64,000 nt of DNA from Microvirga soli. GTDB lineage: Bacteria; Pseudomonadota; Alphaproteobacteria; Rhizobiales; Beijerinckiaceae. Under the pieces are notes generated by a model. The model saw only the letters and a program-made list of their open reading frames with translations. It did not search any database and was not told the origin of the DNA. Position numbers and translations under genes: made by a program. The DNA lies in contig NZ_JAERQE010000015.1 of NCBI RefSeq assembly GCF_016734765.1, positions 53,325 through 117,324 on the forward strand. Direction: 5' to 3'. Numbering within the stretch: position 1 is the first letter of the stretch; each line of letters begins with the position of its first letter. Below, piece by piece: positions 26,661 to 34,716 of this stretch.

Positions 26661-27385
26661 GCCTCGTCCTCGGGCTGAGGCTTTGCCGGCTCGAACAGGT
26701 CGTCGGGCGGTGCTGCCACGATGCGCTTTGCCGCGACATCCACCACCGGCACGAAGGCCTTGGTGAAGGGCAGAAGCGCGGTCGGACCCTTTTGCGCCGG
26801 GGCGATTTCGAGAAGGTCGCCGCCGCCGTAATTGGGCACCGCCACAACAGTGCCGATGATGTCGCCGGCTTCCGTCTGGACGGATAAGCCGATCAGGTCG
26901 GCCAACAGAAATTCGTCTTCCTCGTCGGGGGGAGGAAGCTTGTCGCGCTCGATGTAAAGCTGGACGCGGTTGAGAGCTTCCGACGCTTCGCGCGTGGTCA
27001 CGCCGTCGACGACGGCGATGAGCAGATCGGGTGCGTCGCCGGGAGCGGCCCGCACGCTCTTCAGAGAATAGGTTTTGCCGTTGCTGGCAATCAGCGGCCG
27101 GTAACCGGCAATCGCCCGCGGATCGGCCGTATGAGACTTCAGCCGCACTTCGCCCTTGAGGCCATGGGCGCGACCGAACTCGCCCACGAGGACGAGGTCA
27201 TCTCGGAGAACCGCCGCACCCCCTCCCCCCTTTGCGGGGGAGGGTGGCGAGCGGAGCGAGCCGGGAGAGGGGGCGTTCTTCGACTGAGCACGTCCCCTCT
27301 CCCGACCCTCGTTGACACGAGGGCCACCCTCTCCCGCAGAGGGGAGAGGGCGAAGGTCCTGCTTGTTCGAACGCCCCCGCTTCAT
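26657..27385 (-). CDS. rimM: Ribosome maturation factor RimM with repeat-encoded N-terminal extension
   Basis: The RimM domains run from about residue 58: [22 protein letters not shown] (N-terminal beta-barrel), then the PRC-barrel segment [21 protein letters not shown] and [10 protein letters not shown]. This assists 30S 3'-domain assembly and binds S19. Residues 1-57 are low-complexity ([18 protein letters not shown]) and are the translation of a family C repeat at 27219-27352. Between the ATG at 27385 and the first RimM residues no ATG, GTG or TTG codon is in frame; a GTG codon inside LVLVGEF would cut into the first strand. So the repeat is either translated or the start is non-canonical. 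rpsP ends 8 nt upstream; trmD overlaps downstream. Confidence 0.9.
   Translation of the reverse strand: MKRGRSNKQDLRPLPSAGEGGPRVNEGRERGRAQSKNAPSPGSLRSPPSPAKGGGGAAVLRDDLVLVGEFGRAHGLKGEVRLKSHTADPRAIAGYRPLIASNGKTYSLKSVRAAPGDAPDLLIAVVDGVTTREASEALNRVQLYIERDKLPPPDEEDEFLLADLIGLSVQTEAGDIIGTVVAVPNYGGGDLLEIAPAQKGPTALLPFTKAFVPVVDVAAKRIVAAPPDDLFEPAKPQPEDEA
27219..27352. repeat. Dispersed inverted repeat, family C copy inside the rimM frame
   Basis: ACCCCCTCCCCCCTTTGCGG...GAGAGGGGGCG, then CGTCCCCTCTCCC...CGCAGAGGGGAGAGGG: complementary C-rich and G-rich arms over about 130 bp. It spans the 5' part of the rimM reading frame directly after rpsP. Confidence 0.85.
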
Positions 27386-27393
27386 TGGGGTGC

Positions 27394-27756
27394 TTACGCA
27401 GCCTCGCCTTCGGAGCCGGCGGCAGCCGCAGCGGCCTTGGCGTCGGCGCGCTCCTGGGACTTCTTGCCCGGAACGGCCTTCTCAGGGTTGTTGCGGGCCG
27501 GACGCTTCATGAGGCCGGCGGCGTCGAGGAAGCGCAGGACGCGGTCGGTCGGCTGAGCGCCCTTGGCGAGCCAGGCCTGGATCTTCTCGGTCTCGAGAAC
27601 GACGCGACCGGCGTCATCCTTCGGCTTCATCGGGTCGTAGGTGCCGACCTTCTCGATGAAACGGCCATCGCGCGGGGAGCGCGAGTCGGCGACGACGATG
27701 CGGTAGTAGGGACGCTTCTTCGCACCACCACGGGTGAGACGGATCTTCAGGGACAT
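27394..27756 (-). CDS. rpsP: 30S ribosomal protein S16
   Basis: 120 residues from the ATG at 27756, preceded by TAGGAGAATAGC. Core [26 protein letters not shown] is the S16 signature, followed by [13 protein letters not shown] and [15 protein letters not shown] segment ([15 protein letters not shown]). The C-terminal 35 residues are Ala/Glu/Lys-rich, an extension common in alphaproteobacterial S16. In-frame sequence upstream of 27756 is not part of the family. Adjacent to rimM on one side and the 85-aa gene on the other. Confidence 0.98.
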   Translation of the reverse strand: MSLKIRLTRGGAKKRPYYRIVVADSRSPRDGRFIEKVGTYDPMKPKDDAGRVVLETEKIQAWLAKGAQPTDRVLRFLDAAGLMKRPARNNPEKAVPGKKSQERADAKAAAAAAGSEGEAA

Positions 27757-27766
27757 TGCTATTCTC

Positions 27767-28024
27767 CTAGTGTTTAGGCTTTTCACCAAATTCGCTGATC
27801 AGGCGTTCGATAGAGGATTCATCCTCCAGGTCACCCGTGGACCGAAGCACTTCCACATTGGTCATGCCGTCCTCGAGCAGATCAATCTCCCAGTATTCAC
27901 CGGGAACACGTGCGAGGACGGTAACCCCGTCCTCACGGAAGAAGCGGATCTCATTCCAGATTCCTGCATTCTCCAATTCCTTTGACAGCGTATGAGCGCG
28001 CTGGAGCAGATCAGCAGCCGTCAT
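27767..28024 (-). CDS. 85-residue protein of unknown function between ffh and rpsP
   Basis: Sequence begins [20 protein letters not shown] and continues as a small alpha/beta domain: [40 protein letters not shown]. Acidic, soluble, no Cys. I recognise no characterised family. It starts 8 nt after the ffh stop and ends 10 nt before the rpsP start, so it is co-transcribed with both. Its GC content is visibly lower than that of ffh. The predicted strands around GVTVL...YWEIDLL suggest a compact one-domain protein; an immunity/antitoxin-like role has no support beyond size. Confidence 0.72.
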   Translation of the reverse strand: MTAADLLQRAHTLSKELENAGIWNEIRFFREDGVTVLARVPGEYWEIDLLEDGMTNVEVLRSTGDLEDESSIERLISEFGEKPKH

Positions 28025-28032
28025 CTCAAAAC

Positions 28033-29592
28033 CTATTTCTTCTTCCCGAACGGGAAGCCACCGATGCCCGGCAGGCCGGGGATCTTGCCGCTACCCAGAC
28101 CGGGCAAGCCCGGCACCTCCTTCGGCATCGACGGAAGACCGCCGGCGCTACCGGGGAAGTCGGGCAGCTTGCCGCCCATCTGCTTCTGCAGGGCCTCGAT
28201 CTGCTCCGGCGTCGGTTGGGGCATGCCGCCCATACCGCCGCCACCGCCGATGCCGAACATCTTGCCGAGTTGGCCGGCCATGCCTTTGCCCTTGCCGCCG
28301 CCCATCATCTTCATCATGTCGGCCATCTGGCGGTGCATCTTGAGCAGCTTGTTGATGTCCTCGACCTTCATGCCGGCACCGGCGGCGATGCGTTTTTTAC
28401 GCGATGCCTTGAGGATGTCGGGGTTGCGGCGCTCGGACGGGGTCATGGAGTCGATGATGGCGCGCTGACGCTTGATGACCTTGTCGTCGAGATTGGCATT
28501 CTCGAGCTGCGACTTCATCTTGGCGATGCCGGGCAGCATGCCGAGCATCCCGCCGATGCCGCCGATCTTTTCCATCTGGGCGAGCTGATCGCGCAGATCG
28601 TCCAGATCGAACTTGCCCTTGCGCATCTTGTCGGCCATGCGCTGGGCTTTTTCGGCGTCGAAATTCTCGGCGGCCTTTTCCACGAGCGAGACGATGTCGC
28701 CCATGCCGAGAATGCGGTTGGCGACGCGCGACGGATGGAACTCCTCGAGCGCATCGACCTTCTCGCCCGTACCGATGAGCTTGATCGGCTTGCCGGTGAC
28801 GGCGCGCATGGACAGAGCAGCGCCACCGCGGGCATCGCCGTCCATACGGGTCAGCACGATGCCCGTGACGCCGAGGCGCTGGTCGAAGGCGCGCGCAGTG
28901 TTGACTGCGTCCTGGCCGGTGAGCGCATCGGCGACGAGCAGAACCTCGTGCGGGCCGGTGGCGGTGCGCACTTCGGCCGCTTCCACCATCAGGGCCTCGT
29001 CGACCGTGACGCGGCCGGCGGTGTCGAGCATGACCACGTCGTAGCCGCCAAGCCGTGCTGCCTCCATGGCGCGCCGGGCGATCTGCACCGCCGATTGGCC
29101 GGCGACGATCGGCAGCGTGTCGACGCCCACCTGCTTGCCCAGCACCGCGAGCTGCTCCATGGCGGCCGGGCGGCGGGTATCGAGAGAAGCCATGAGCACC
29201 TTGCGGTTCTCGCGATCCTTCAGGCGACGGGCGATCTTGGCCGTGGTGGTCGTCTTACCCGAGCCCTGGAGGCCGACCATGAGGATGCCCACGGGCGGCA
29301 CCGCGTTGAGGCTGATGACCTCCGCATCCGCGCCCAGCATCTCCACGAGCTGGTCGTGGACGATCTTGACCACCTGCTGGCCGGGCGAGACGGACTTTAC
29401 GACCTCGGCGCCGACCGCGCGGGCGCGCACCTTGTCCGTGAACGAGCGCACGACCTCGAGGGCAACGTCCGCCTCGAGCAGGGCGCGGCGGACCTCACGC
29501 AGGGCCGCGTTGACATCCTCTTCCGTCAACGCGCCGCGGCGCGTCAGCCCGTTGAGGATATTGGAAAGCTTATCGGAAAGGCCTTCGAACAT
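28033..29592 (-). CDS. ffh: Signal recognition particle protein Ffh
   Basis: 519 residues from the ATG at 29592 (MFEGLSDKLSNILNGL). The N domain is followed by the GTPase G domain: G1 VGLQGSGKTTTTAKI around residues 107-118, LDTAGRVTVDE (G3), TRMDGDARGGAAL (G4, TRMD variant) and GTGEKVDALEEF. The C-terminal M domain is Met/Gly-rich (GMKVEDINKLLKMHRQMADMMKMMGGG) and ends with Gly/Pro repeats. Binds 4.5S RNA and signal sequences and docks on FtsY (37.0 kb here). A GTG at 29598 in frame overlaps the stop of the upstream small gene. Confidence 0.97.
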   Translation of the reverse strand: MFEGLSDKLSNILNGLTRRGALTEEDVNAALREVRRALLEADVALEVVRSFTDKVRARAVGAEVVKSVSPGQQVVKIVHDQLVEMLGADAEVISLNAVPPVGILMVGLQGSGKTTTTAKIARRLKDRENRKVLMASLDTRRPAAMEQLAVLGKQVGVDTLPIVAGQSAVQIARRAMEAARLGGYDVVMLDTAGRVTVDEALMVEAAEVRTATGPHEVLLVADALTGQDAVNTARAFDQRLGVTGIVLTRMDGDARGGAALSMRAVTGKPIKLIGTGEKVDALEEFHPSRVANRILGMGDIVSLVEKAAENFDAEKAQRMADKMRKGKFDLDDLRDQLAQMEKIGGIGGMLGMLPGIAKMKSQLENANLDDKVIKRQRAIIDSMTPSERRNPDILKASRKKRIAAGAGMKVEDINKLLKMHRQMADMMKMMGGGKGKGMAGQLGKMFGIGGGGGMGGMPQPTPEQIEALQKQMGGKLPDFPGSAGGLPSMPKEVPGLPGLGSGKIPGLPGIGGFPFGKKK

Positions 29593-29594
29593 GA

Positions 29595-29810
29595 TCACTC
29601 AATTCCTCTTGCGATGAGAGGTACATCGCGATCCTCGATGGCTTTTTCAAAGTGGCTTATGGCCGCCTCGAACTTGTCGCGGCATCCGGGATTGCAGAAG
29701 CCGACCACCTCGCCCCGATAAAGCGTGAGCGAGTCCGCCGCGATCGGCTTTCCCGACCACGGGCAGGTCTCGTTGATCGCGTCTTCAAGGCGCAAGGCTT
29801 TGTCCGACAT
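29595..29810 (-). CDS. Small TRASH/YHS-like Cys protein upstream of ffh
   Basis: 71 residues. Core CPWSGKPIAADSLTLYRGE and VVGFCNPGCRDKFEAA places Cys16, Cys39 and Cys43 in the treble-clef-like arrangement of TRASH/YHS metal-binding modules, the fourth ligand being uncertain. Homologues in Rhizobiales are, as I recall, sometimes labelled glutathione S-transferase, which the sequence does not support. The stop at 29595-29597 sits 2 nt before the ffh ATG, so it is translationally coupled to ffh. Possible metal sensing or sequestration (inference). Confidence 0.75.
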   Translation of the reverse strand: MSDKALRLEDAINETCPWSGKPIAADSLTLYRGEVVGFCNPGCRDKFEAAISHFEKAIEDRDVPLIARGIE

Positions 29811-30012
29811 CCGCTACCATCCCAACGCGAAACCCAAAAGAAAGCGCGCCCGAGGGCGCATCGCGCTGTCGGACGTTGACCTCCAGCCTCTCGGGCTGGT
29901 CGGCGGCTCAAAATGGGCTCGCTCTACAGATTTGCGGCCAGCCGATAAGGGAAAACGGCACGAGAGTCAAGGAAAAGGAAGACGATGGAAAGTATTGGGA
30001 CGTCCAACCGCA

Positions 30013-30049
30013 GTCATCCCGGACGGAGCGCAGCGGAGATCCGGGATCG
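30013..30049 (+). repeat. Family A palindromic repeat arm
   Basis: GTCATCCCGGACGGAGCGCA...GATCCGGGATCG folds on itself (ATCCCGG / CCGGGAT). Nearly the same sequence occurs at 35977 and 60318. Confidence 0.8.
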
Positions 30050-30072
30050 TTCGACGAGAATGGCGCTGCTTA

Positions 30073-30180
30073 ACCTCTCCCGGTGGGAGAGGTTGGACCG
30101 GAGGTCCGGGTGAGGGGTTACAACCTTATCCGGAGAGGTCTGTAACCCCTCACCCCAACCCTCTCCCTCAGGGAGAGGGA
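30073..30180. repeat. Family C inverted repeat
   Basis: Left arm AACCTCTCCCGGTGGGAGAG with GGTCCGGGTGAGGGGTTACA, right arm TGTAACCCCTCACCCCAACC with CCTCTCCCTCAGGGAGAGGG: long complementary arms flanking a short centre near 30120. Three of the six family C sites here overlap coding sequence, this one does not. Confidence 0.82.
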
Positions 30181-30203
30181 GCACGTGCTCCATTCGGAAA
30201 GCA

Positions 30204-30233
30204 ATCCCGGATCGGCTTCGCCATCCGGGATGA
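30204..30233 (+). repeat. Family A palindromic repeat arm (right)
   Basis: ATCCCGGATCGGCTTCGCC...ATCCGGGATGATG, a hairpin-forming unit also present at 36121-36152. With the left arm at 30013 it brackets the family C element. Confidence 0.75.
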
Positions 30234-30315
30234 TGCCAAGGTGATGAGGCCTGAACCCTTGCCGATCCGCCTCCCCATCCCCACGCTTAAGGCTTCGCCG
30301 AGGATCCCTGCACCG

Positions 30316-31377
30316 ATGAACCGCCGCACCCTGCTTAAAGCGCTTGGCCTGCCCGTCGTCGCCACCGGGGCGCTGGGCTGGATGACCGCTGCGCGCTCGA
30401 AGAACCGCTATTACGACGGCCCGGTCAGCGACCATTTCGACGGAGTGCGGTTCTTCACGCCCGGCCAGCCGCAGGACAAGGGATTGATGGAACTGGCACG
30501 CTGGCGGCTCGGCGGTGGGCGCAAGGATTGGCCGGAGAGCTTCCCGAGCCCGTTCCGGGACAAGCCCCCGGCTGAGGTGCCCGGCCTGCGCTCGGCGCTT
30601 ATCGGCCACGCGTCGTTCCTGATCCAGGTGGCCGGCCTCAACATCCTGACCGATCCGGTCTTTGCCGAGAAGGCGAGCCCCGTCTCCTTCGCCGGCCCCA
30701 CCCGGGTCAATCCTCCGGGAATCACCTTCGACGACCTGCCGCCGATCCACGTGGTGCTGATCACGCATAACCATTACGACCATCTTGATACCGACACCTT
30801 GGGCCGTCTGTGGCGGCGAAATCGCCCGAAGATCGTGGCCCCTCTGGGCAACGATGCGGTGATCCGCGCCGAGCATCCGGACATCCCGGTCGAAACACGG
30901 GATTGGGGCGGCTCGGTCGATCTCGGCAACGGCGTCACGGCCCATCTCGAGCCCGCCTATCACTGGTCGGCGCGGGGCATCAACGACCGGCGCATGGCGC
31001 TCTGGTGCGCCTTCGTGCTCACGACGCCCGCGGGCGTGATCTACCACATCGGCGATACGGGCTTCGGCGACGGCAAGATCTTTCACGGCGTTCGCGAGCG
31101 TTTCGGCAAGCCGCGCCTCGCGCATCTGCCCATCGGGGCCTATGCGCCGCGCTGGTTCATGGAGCCGCAGCACATGAACCCGGAAGACGCCGTGAAGGTG
31201 CTGCGTATCATCGAGGCCGATCAGGCGCTCGGCCACCACTGGGGCACATTTCGACTGACGGATGAGGGCATCGAGGAGCCGCCGCAGGATCTGGCTGCGG
31301 CGCTGCAGATGGCCGAGATCCCGGAAGACCGATTTAGAGCGTTGCGGCCTGGCGAGGCATGGTCCCCATCCGCATGA
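30316..31377 (+). CDS. MBL-fold metallohydrolase (UlaG/NAPE-PLD-like), twin-Arg leader
   Basis: 353 residues from the ATG at 30316: MNRRTLLKALGLPVVATGALGWM, a twin-Arg leader-like N-terminus, so possibly exported by Tat or membrane-anchored. The metallo-beta-lactamase core follows: LIGHASFLIQVAGLNILTDPV, THNHYDHLD (metal site), DWGGSVDLGNG, HIGDTGFGDG (bridging Asp) and ALGHHWGTFRL. This pattern is that of the NAPE-PLD-type phospholipase D/UlaG branch. The open frame upstream (from 29725) is repeat sequence and was excluded. Overlaps the convergent HAD gene by 44 nt. Confidence 0.86.
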   Translation: MNRRTLLKALGLPVVATGALGWMTAARSKNRYYDGPVSDHFDGVRFFTPGQPQDKGLMELARWRLGGGRKDWPESFPSPFRDKPPAEVPGLRSALIGHASFLIQVAGLNILTDPVFAEKASPVSFAGPTRVNPPGITFDDLPPIHVVLITHNHYDHLDTDTLGRLWRRNRPKIVAPLGNDAVIRAEHPDIPVETRDWGGSVDLGNGVTAHLEPAYHWSARGINDRRMALWCAFVLTTPAGVIYHIGDTGFGDGKIFHGVRERFGKPRLAHLPIGAYAPRWFMEPQHMNPEDAVKVLRIIEADQALGHHWGTFRLTDEGIEEPPQDLAAALQMAEIPEDRFRALRPGEAWSPSA

Positions 31378-32005
31378 AGATGGGCTCCACGAGGTCCTGC
31401 GGAGCATCCACCAGACAGGTAACGCCAGCATCGAGCAGTTCCTGCCGGGAGCCGTAGCCCCAGGTCACACCGATGGACGCAAGTCCATTAGCCTTGGCAC
31501 CGATGGCGTCGTGCTTCCGGTCGCCGATCATGACGGCATCCATCGGGTCGAAGCGCTCCCGCTCGAGGATGTGCCGGATGAGATCGCGCTTGTCCGCGTT
31601 GCGGTTGTCGAGGTCCGAGCCGTAGATCTCGATGAAGAACCGCGACAGCTCGAAATGGTCGAGGATCCGCCGTGCGAAGGCTTGGAGCTTCGAGGTCGCT
31701 ACATAGAGGCGGACATCCTTCTCCTGAAGATCCTGAAGCAAGACCGGGATGCCCGCATAGACCTCGTTCTCGTACAGGCCCACATCGCTGTAGCGCTCGC
31801 GGTAGAGGCGCACGGCCTCCTGCACCTCGTCCGCTCCGCCCAGAAGTTCCGTGAAGCCCGCAATCAGCGGCGGGCCGATCATCCAGGTGAGTTCGTCCGC
31901 GTCCGGAACAGGACGCCCCAATCTCTCCAAGGCATACTGGACCGATCGGGTGATGCCCGTTTTCGGGTTCGTCAGGGTTCCGTCGAGGTCGAAGAGCGCG
32001 ATCAT
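31334..32005 (-). CDS. HAD-family hydrolase (Gph/PpaX-like)
   Basis: 223 residues. HAD motifs: I FDLDGTLTNPKTGI (Asp6, Asp8 nucleophile pair), II VATSK (threonine-serine after LYVATSKLQAF), III/IV with MIGDRKHDAIGAKANG. A small helical cap at 15-85 makes it a C1-cap phosphatase like phosphoglycolate phosphatase; the usual substrates include 2-phosphoglycolate and pyrophosphate. Downstream of the exported GyrI-like gene with an 8-nt gap on the same strand, so perhaps co-transcribed. Its 3' end overlaps the MBL gene. Confidence 0.9.
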   Translation of the reverse strand: MIALFDLDGTLTNPKTGITRSVQYALERLGRPVPDADELTWMIGPPLIAGFTELLGGADEVQEAVRLYRERYSDVGLYENEVYAGIPVLLQDLQEKDVRLYVATSKLQAFARRILDHFELSRFFIEIYGSDLDNRNADKRDLIRHILERERFDPMDAVMIGDRKHDAIGAKANGLASIGVTWGYGSRQELLDAGVTCLVDAPQDLVEPIFMRMGTMPRQAATL

Positions 32006-32013
32006 CGCAAGCG

Positions 32014-32808
32014 TTATTCCTTCGGCTGAACGTAGATGTTCACCTCGAAATTGGTGTCCTGCGAGTCCGTGAAGTCGCTCACGTATTCCTCGATGAACGC
32101 GTCCTTGGCCACGATCTCCTTGATGTCGAGATAGGCCGTGATCGTCTCGTAGGTGCCGTCGATCTCGTCATAGGCATCCTTATGCACGAAGCGGAAGGAC
32201 TTGCCCTCAGGCGTCTTGCCGAACTTGATCTCGGGGGTGAGCTCGGTCTTGCCCTCCGGCACCTTGGCGATCGGCACCATGGCCTCGTATTTGAAGCCGT
32301 TGTCGTCGGTGTCGACGAAGATCGTGAGCGGCCGGCCCGCAGGCTCGATCCCGGCCTTCTTCAGCTCGTCTGCGATCTTGGTGAAGGCGTTCTTCAGGTT
32401 GTCGTAGGCCTCGTCCCAGGCGCTGATGCCGGCGAGCACCACCGTGTTCTTGGACACGAGCACGCCCTCCTCCACGCCGGTCGGATCGCTCGGGTTCGGA
32501 AACAGGGTCGCGCGGGCCGCCTCCTGCACGGGGGCCGGGCTGACGGGAGCCGTAGGGGTCGGGGTGACAGGCGCAGGCTGAGCCGCCACGGGCGCCTGGG
32601 GTTGGGCCGGAGTGTCCGAAGGAGCAGGAGCGGTTTGGGCCTGCGGCGCAGGCTGAGGCGCTGCCGGAGGAGGTGCTGCGGGCGCCGCCGGGGTTGCGGG
32701 CGCCTCGGTTGCCCCTGGTGGCGGGCTTGCCGGAGGAGGCGTCTGCGCCAGTGCCACGCCGGAGCACAGGGCCAGGATCAGGACAGGATGAGAGAAGCGC
32801 AGCCGCAT
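32014..32808 (-). CDS. Exported protein with GyrI-like/AraC effector-binding-type domain
   Basis: 264 residues. Signal peptide MRLRFSHPVLILALCSGVALA-QT, then an 80-residue Pro/Ala/Gln-rich linker, then a domain of about 150 residues: AGISAWDEAYDNLKNAFTKI, PLTIFVDTDDNGFKYEAMVPI, KSFRFVHKDAYDEIDGTYETI and DAFIEEYVSDF. The pattern resembles the GyrI-like small-molecule-binding (SOUL/AraC effector) fold, normally cytoplasmic. The combination of a secretion signal, an extended linker and this fold is unusual. Upstream of the HAD gene on the same strand. Function unknown. Confidence 0.75.
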   Translation of the reverse strand: MRLRFSHPVLILALCSGVALAQTPPPASPPPGATEAPATPAAPAAPPPAAPQPAPQAQTAPAPSDTPAQPQAPVAAQPAPVTPTPTAPVSPAPVQEAARATLFPNPSDPTGVEEGVLVSKNTVVLAGISAWDEAYDNLKNAFTKIADELKKAGIEPAGRPLTIFVDTDDNGFKYEAMVPIAKVPEGKTELTPEIKFGKTPEGKSFRFVHKDAYDEIDGTYETITAYLDIKEIVAKDAFIEEYVSDFTDSQDTNFEVNIYVQPKE

Positions 32809-33024
32809 GTGAAGAACGCCTTACCCGCGAATCAAGAAGGGATACCTTGCTGCACCATATGGGGGTTTGAACATTGCCGCGAGAGCATCCCCGACCCGCT
32901 GTGGAGAGACGGATTGCAGCAGGGCTGCCCAACAATTGGTCTGATTGACAGCACGATGCCCTCAGGGAAGCTGGAGCCGATGCCTTATGCTCATGCTTCG
33001 TCCTCTCGCCACCGGGCTTAACCC

Positions 33025-33765
33025 ATGACGGAAGAGTTTCTGATATTTGCGCTGATCGGCTTCGGAGCTCAGCTCGTCGACGGGGCGCTGGGCATGGCAT
33101 TCGGGGTTCTGTCCACCACGAGCCTGCTCGCTTTCGGGGTGCCGCCGGCCACCGCCAGCGCCGTCACCCATGTGACGGAGATCTTCACCACGGCGGCCTC
33201 CGGCACCTCGCACGTGCTCCACCGCAACGTGAACTGGCGCCTCGTGGCCCGGCTGGCTCCGGCTGGCATGATCGGCGGCGGCATCGGGGCGTTTATTCTC
33301 GCCAATATCGACGCCAAGACCATCCAGCCCCTGGTGTCGGCCTATCTCCTGGCAATTGGCCTCTACATCCTCTTCAAGGCCTTTCGGCCTCTCTGGCCCA
33401 GGGAGATGCGCGACTGGCTGGTGCCCTGGATCGGAGCGGGCGGCGGCCTGCTGGACGCCATGGGCGGCGGCGGATGGGGTCCCATCGTCACCAGTTCGCT
33501 GATCGGCCGGGGTCATGCGCCCCGGCAGGTGATCGGCTCGACGAACCTGACGGAATTCCTCGTCACTACGGTTATTTCCGCCACCTTCATCGTGACGCTG
33601 GGCTGGTCCGAGCTGAGCTCGGCGGCGGGCCTCATCGTCGGAGGGGTCCTGGCCGCACCGCTCGGCGGCTTCCTGGTCAGCCGCCTGCCGACCCGTCCCC
33701 TGATGGTGGGCGTCGGTCTCGTCATCATCGCCACCAGCATTCCGCGGATCCTGCAGGCGTTCTGA
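33025..33765 (+). CDS. TSUP-family permease (sulfite exporter TauE/SafE-like)
   Basis: 246 residues with seven to eight predicted membrane helices. The two TauE-type repeats carry GFGAQLVDGALGMAFGV near the start and IGAGGGLLDAMGGGGWGP in the second half, the glycine-rich signature of the family. The family moves sulfite, sulfonates or other organic anions, but direction and substrate cannot be deduced. A 216-nt region upstream (32809-33024) has no clear promoter to my eye. Followed by dapF on the same strand after 66 nt. Confidence 0.9.
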   Translation: MTEEFLIFALIGFGAQLVDGALGMAFGVLSTTSLLAFGVPPATASAVTHVTEIFTTAASGTSHVLHRNVNWRLVARLAPAGMIGGGIGAFILANIDAKTIQPLVSAYLLAIGLYILFKAFRPLWPREMRDWLVPWIGAGGGLLDAMGGGGWGPIVTSSLIGRGHAPRQVIGSTNLTEFLVTTVISATFIVTLGWSELSSAAGLIVGGVLAAPLGGFLVSRLPTRPLMVGVGLVIIATSIPRILQAF

Positions 33766-33831
33766 CGTCATTGCCGCAGGGCTTCTCGACCCCTCTCGCG
33801 ATTTATCGCATTTTCAGCCATATACGGCCGC

Positions 33832-34716
33832 ATGAGTGCTCTTTCGAACAGCCGCTTCCTGAAGATGAACGGTCTCGGCAACGAGATCACCGTGCTGGAC
33901 CTGCGCGGCTCCCTCCATCGCGTGAGCGCCGCGGAAGCGCGCGCCATCGCGGCTGATCCCCGCTCGCGCTTCGACCAGCTCATGGTGCTGCACGATCCCG
34001 TGACGCCGGGCACCGATGCCTATATGCGCATCTACAACACGGACGGCTCGGAATCCGGCGCCTGCGGCAACGGCACCCGCTGCGTTGCCTGGGCGATGAC
34101 CGCCGACCCGATCATGAGCCGCCCCGTGGACCACGACCTGGTGCTCGAGACCAAGGCCGGGCTCCTGCCCGTGGAGCGGGTCTCGGACCGGGTCTTCACC
34201 GTCGACATGGGCCCGCCGCGACTGGCCTGGAACGAGATTCCCCTGCGCGATCCCTACCCGGACACCCGCACCATCGCGCTCGACACCCGGTTGCCCGACG
34301 CGCCAGAGCTGCAGGGGCCGTCGGCGGTGAGCATGGGCAATCCGCATGTGATCTTCTGGGTCGGGAATGCGGAAGGCTATGACCTTGCCGCCATCGGCCC
34401 GGTCTTCGAGCACGATCCGGCCCTGCCGGAGCGCGCCAACACCTCCTTTGCCCAAATCACCGGCCCCGAGCACATCGTCCTCCGCGTCTGGGAGCGCGGC
34501 GCCGGTGCGACCCGCGCCTGCGGTTCGGCCGCCTGCGCCACGCTCGTGGCGGCCGCCCGCAAAGGCCTCACTGGACGGAAGGCCGTGGTGGCGCTGCCCG
34601 GCGGCGATCTCGTGATCGAATGGCGCGAGAGCGACGACCACGTGCTCATGACCGGGCCGACCGAGCTGGAGCACGAGGGCACCCTGTCGCCTGCTCTGTT
34701 CTCGGAGGTCGCCTGA
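33832..34716 (+). CDS. dapF: Diaminopimelate epimerase
   Basis: 294 residues. Interconverts LL- and meso-diaminopimelate, the precursor of lysine and of peptidoglycan. The catalytic Cys pair is Cys78 ([15 protein letters not shown]) and Cys230 ([11 protein letters not shown]); [12 protein letters not shown] and [15 protein letters not shown] are also typical. Cytosolic. The stop overlaps the next start as TGATG (1 nt), so it is coupled to mtaB. dapF-mtaB-ftsY is a conserved alphaproteobacterial order. Confidence 0.97.
   Translation: MSALSNSRFLKMNGLGNEITVLDLRGSLHRVSAAEARAIAADPRSRFDQLMVLHDPVTPGTDAYMRIYNTDGSESGACGNGTRCVAWAMTADPIMSRPVDHDLVLETKAGLLPVERVSDRVFTVDMGPPRLAWNEIPLRDPYPDTRTIALDTRLPDAPELQGPSAVSMGNPHVIFWVGNAEGYDLAAIGPVFEHDPALPERANTSFAQITGPEHIVLRVWERGAGATRACGSAACATLVAAARKGLTGRKAVVALPGGDLVIEWRESDDHVLMTGPTELEHEGTLSPALFSEVA

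Larger units (their letters stand above)
29811..30315. other. 505-nt intergenic region built mostly of repeats
   Basis: Lies between the divergent small Cys gene and the MBL hydrolase. It holds a family A left arm (30013-30049), a family C unit (30073-30180) and a family A right arm (30204-30233). The rest (29811-30010) shows no motif that I can assign; an open frame runs through the whole region but encodes only repeat-derived peptide. Confidence 0.7.

Noticed and set aside
27982..29721. A 579-codon open frame antisense to ffh
   Set aside because: Shadow of Ffh; Leu/His/Asp-rich repeats without any family match.
29595..29810. Glutathione S-transferase label for the 71-aa protein
   Set aside because: It is far too short for a GST and its Cys pattern is that of a TRASH/YHS-like metal site.
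30073..30180. Possible CRISPR-like spacing of palindromic repeats
   Set aside because: The units are few, unevenly spaced and without unique spacers of constant length or cas genes; they are dispersed palindromes.
29725..30315. Upstream extension of the MBL hydrolase frame
   Set aside because: It encodes only repeat-derived peptide (e.g. PHPNPLPQGEG) and the natural twin-Arg leader starts at 30316.
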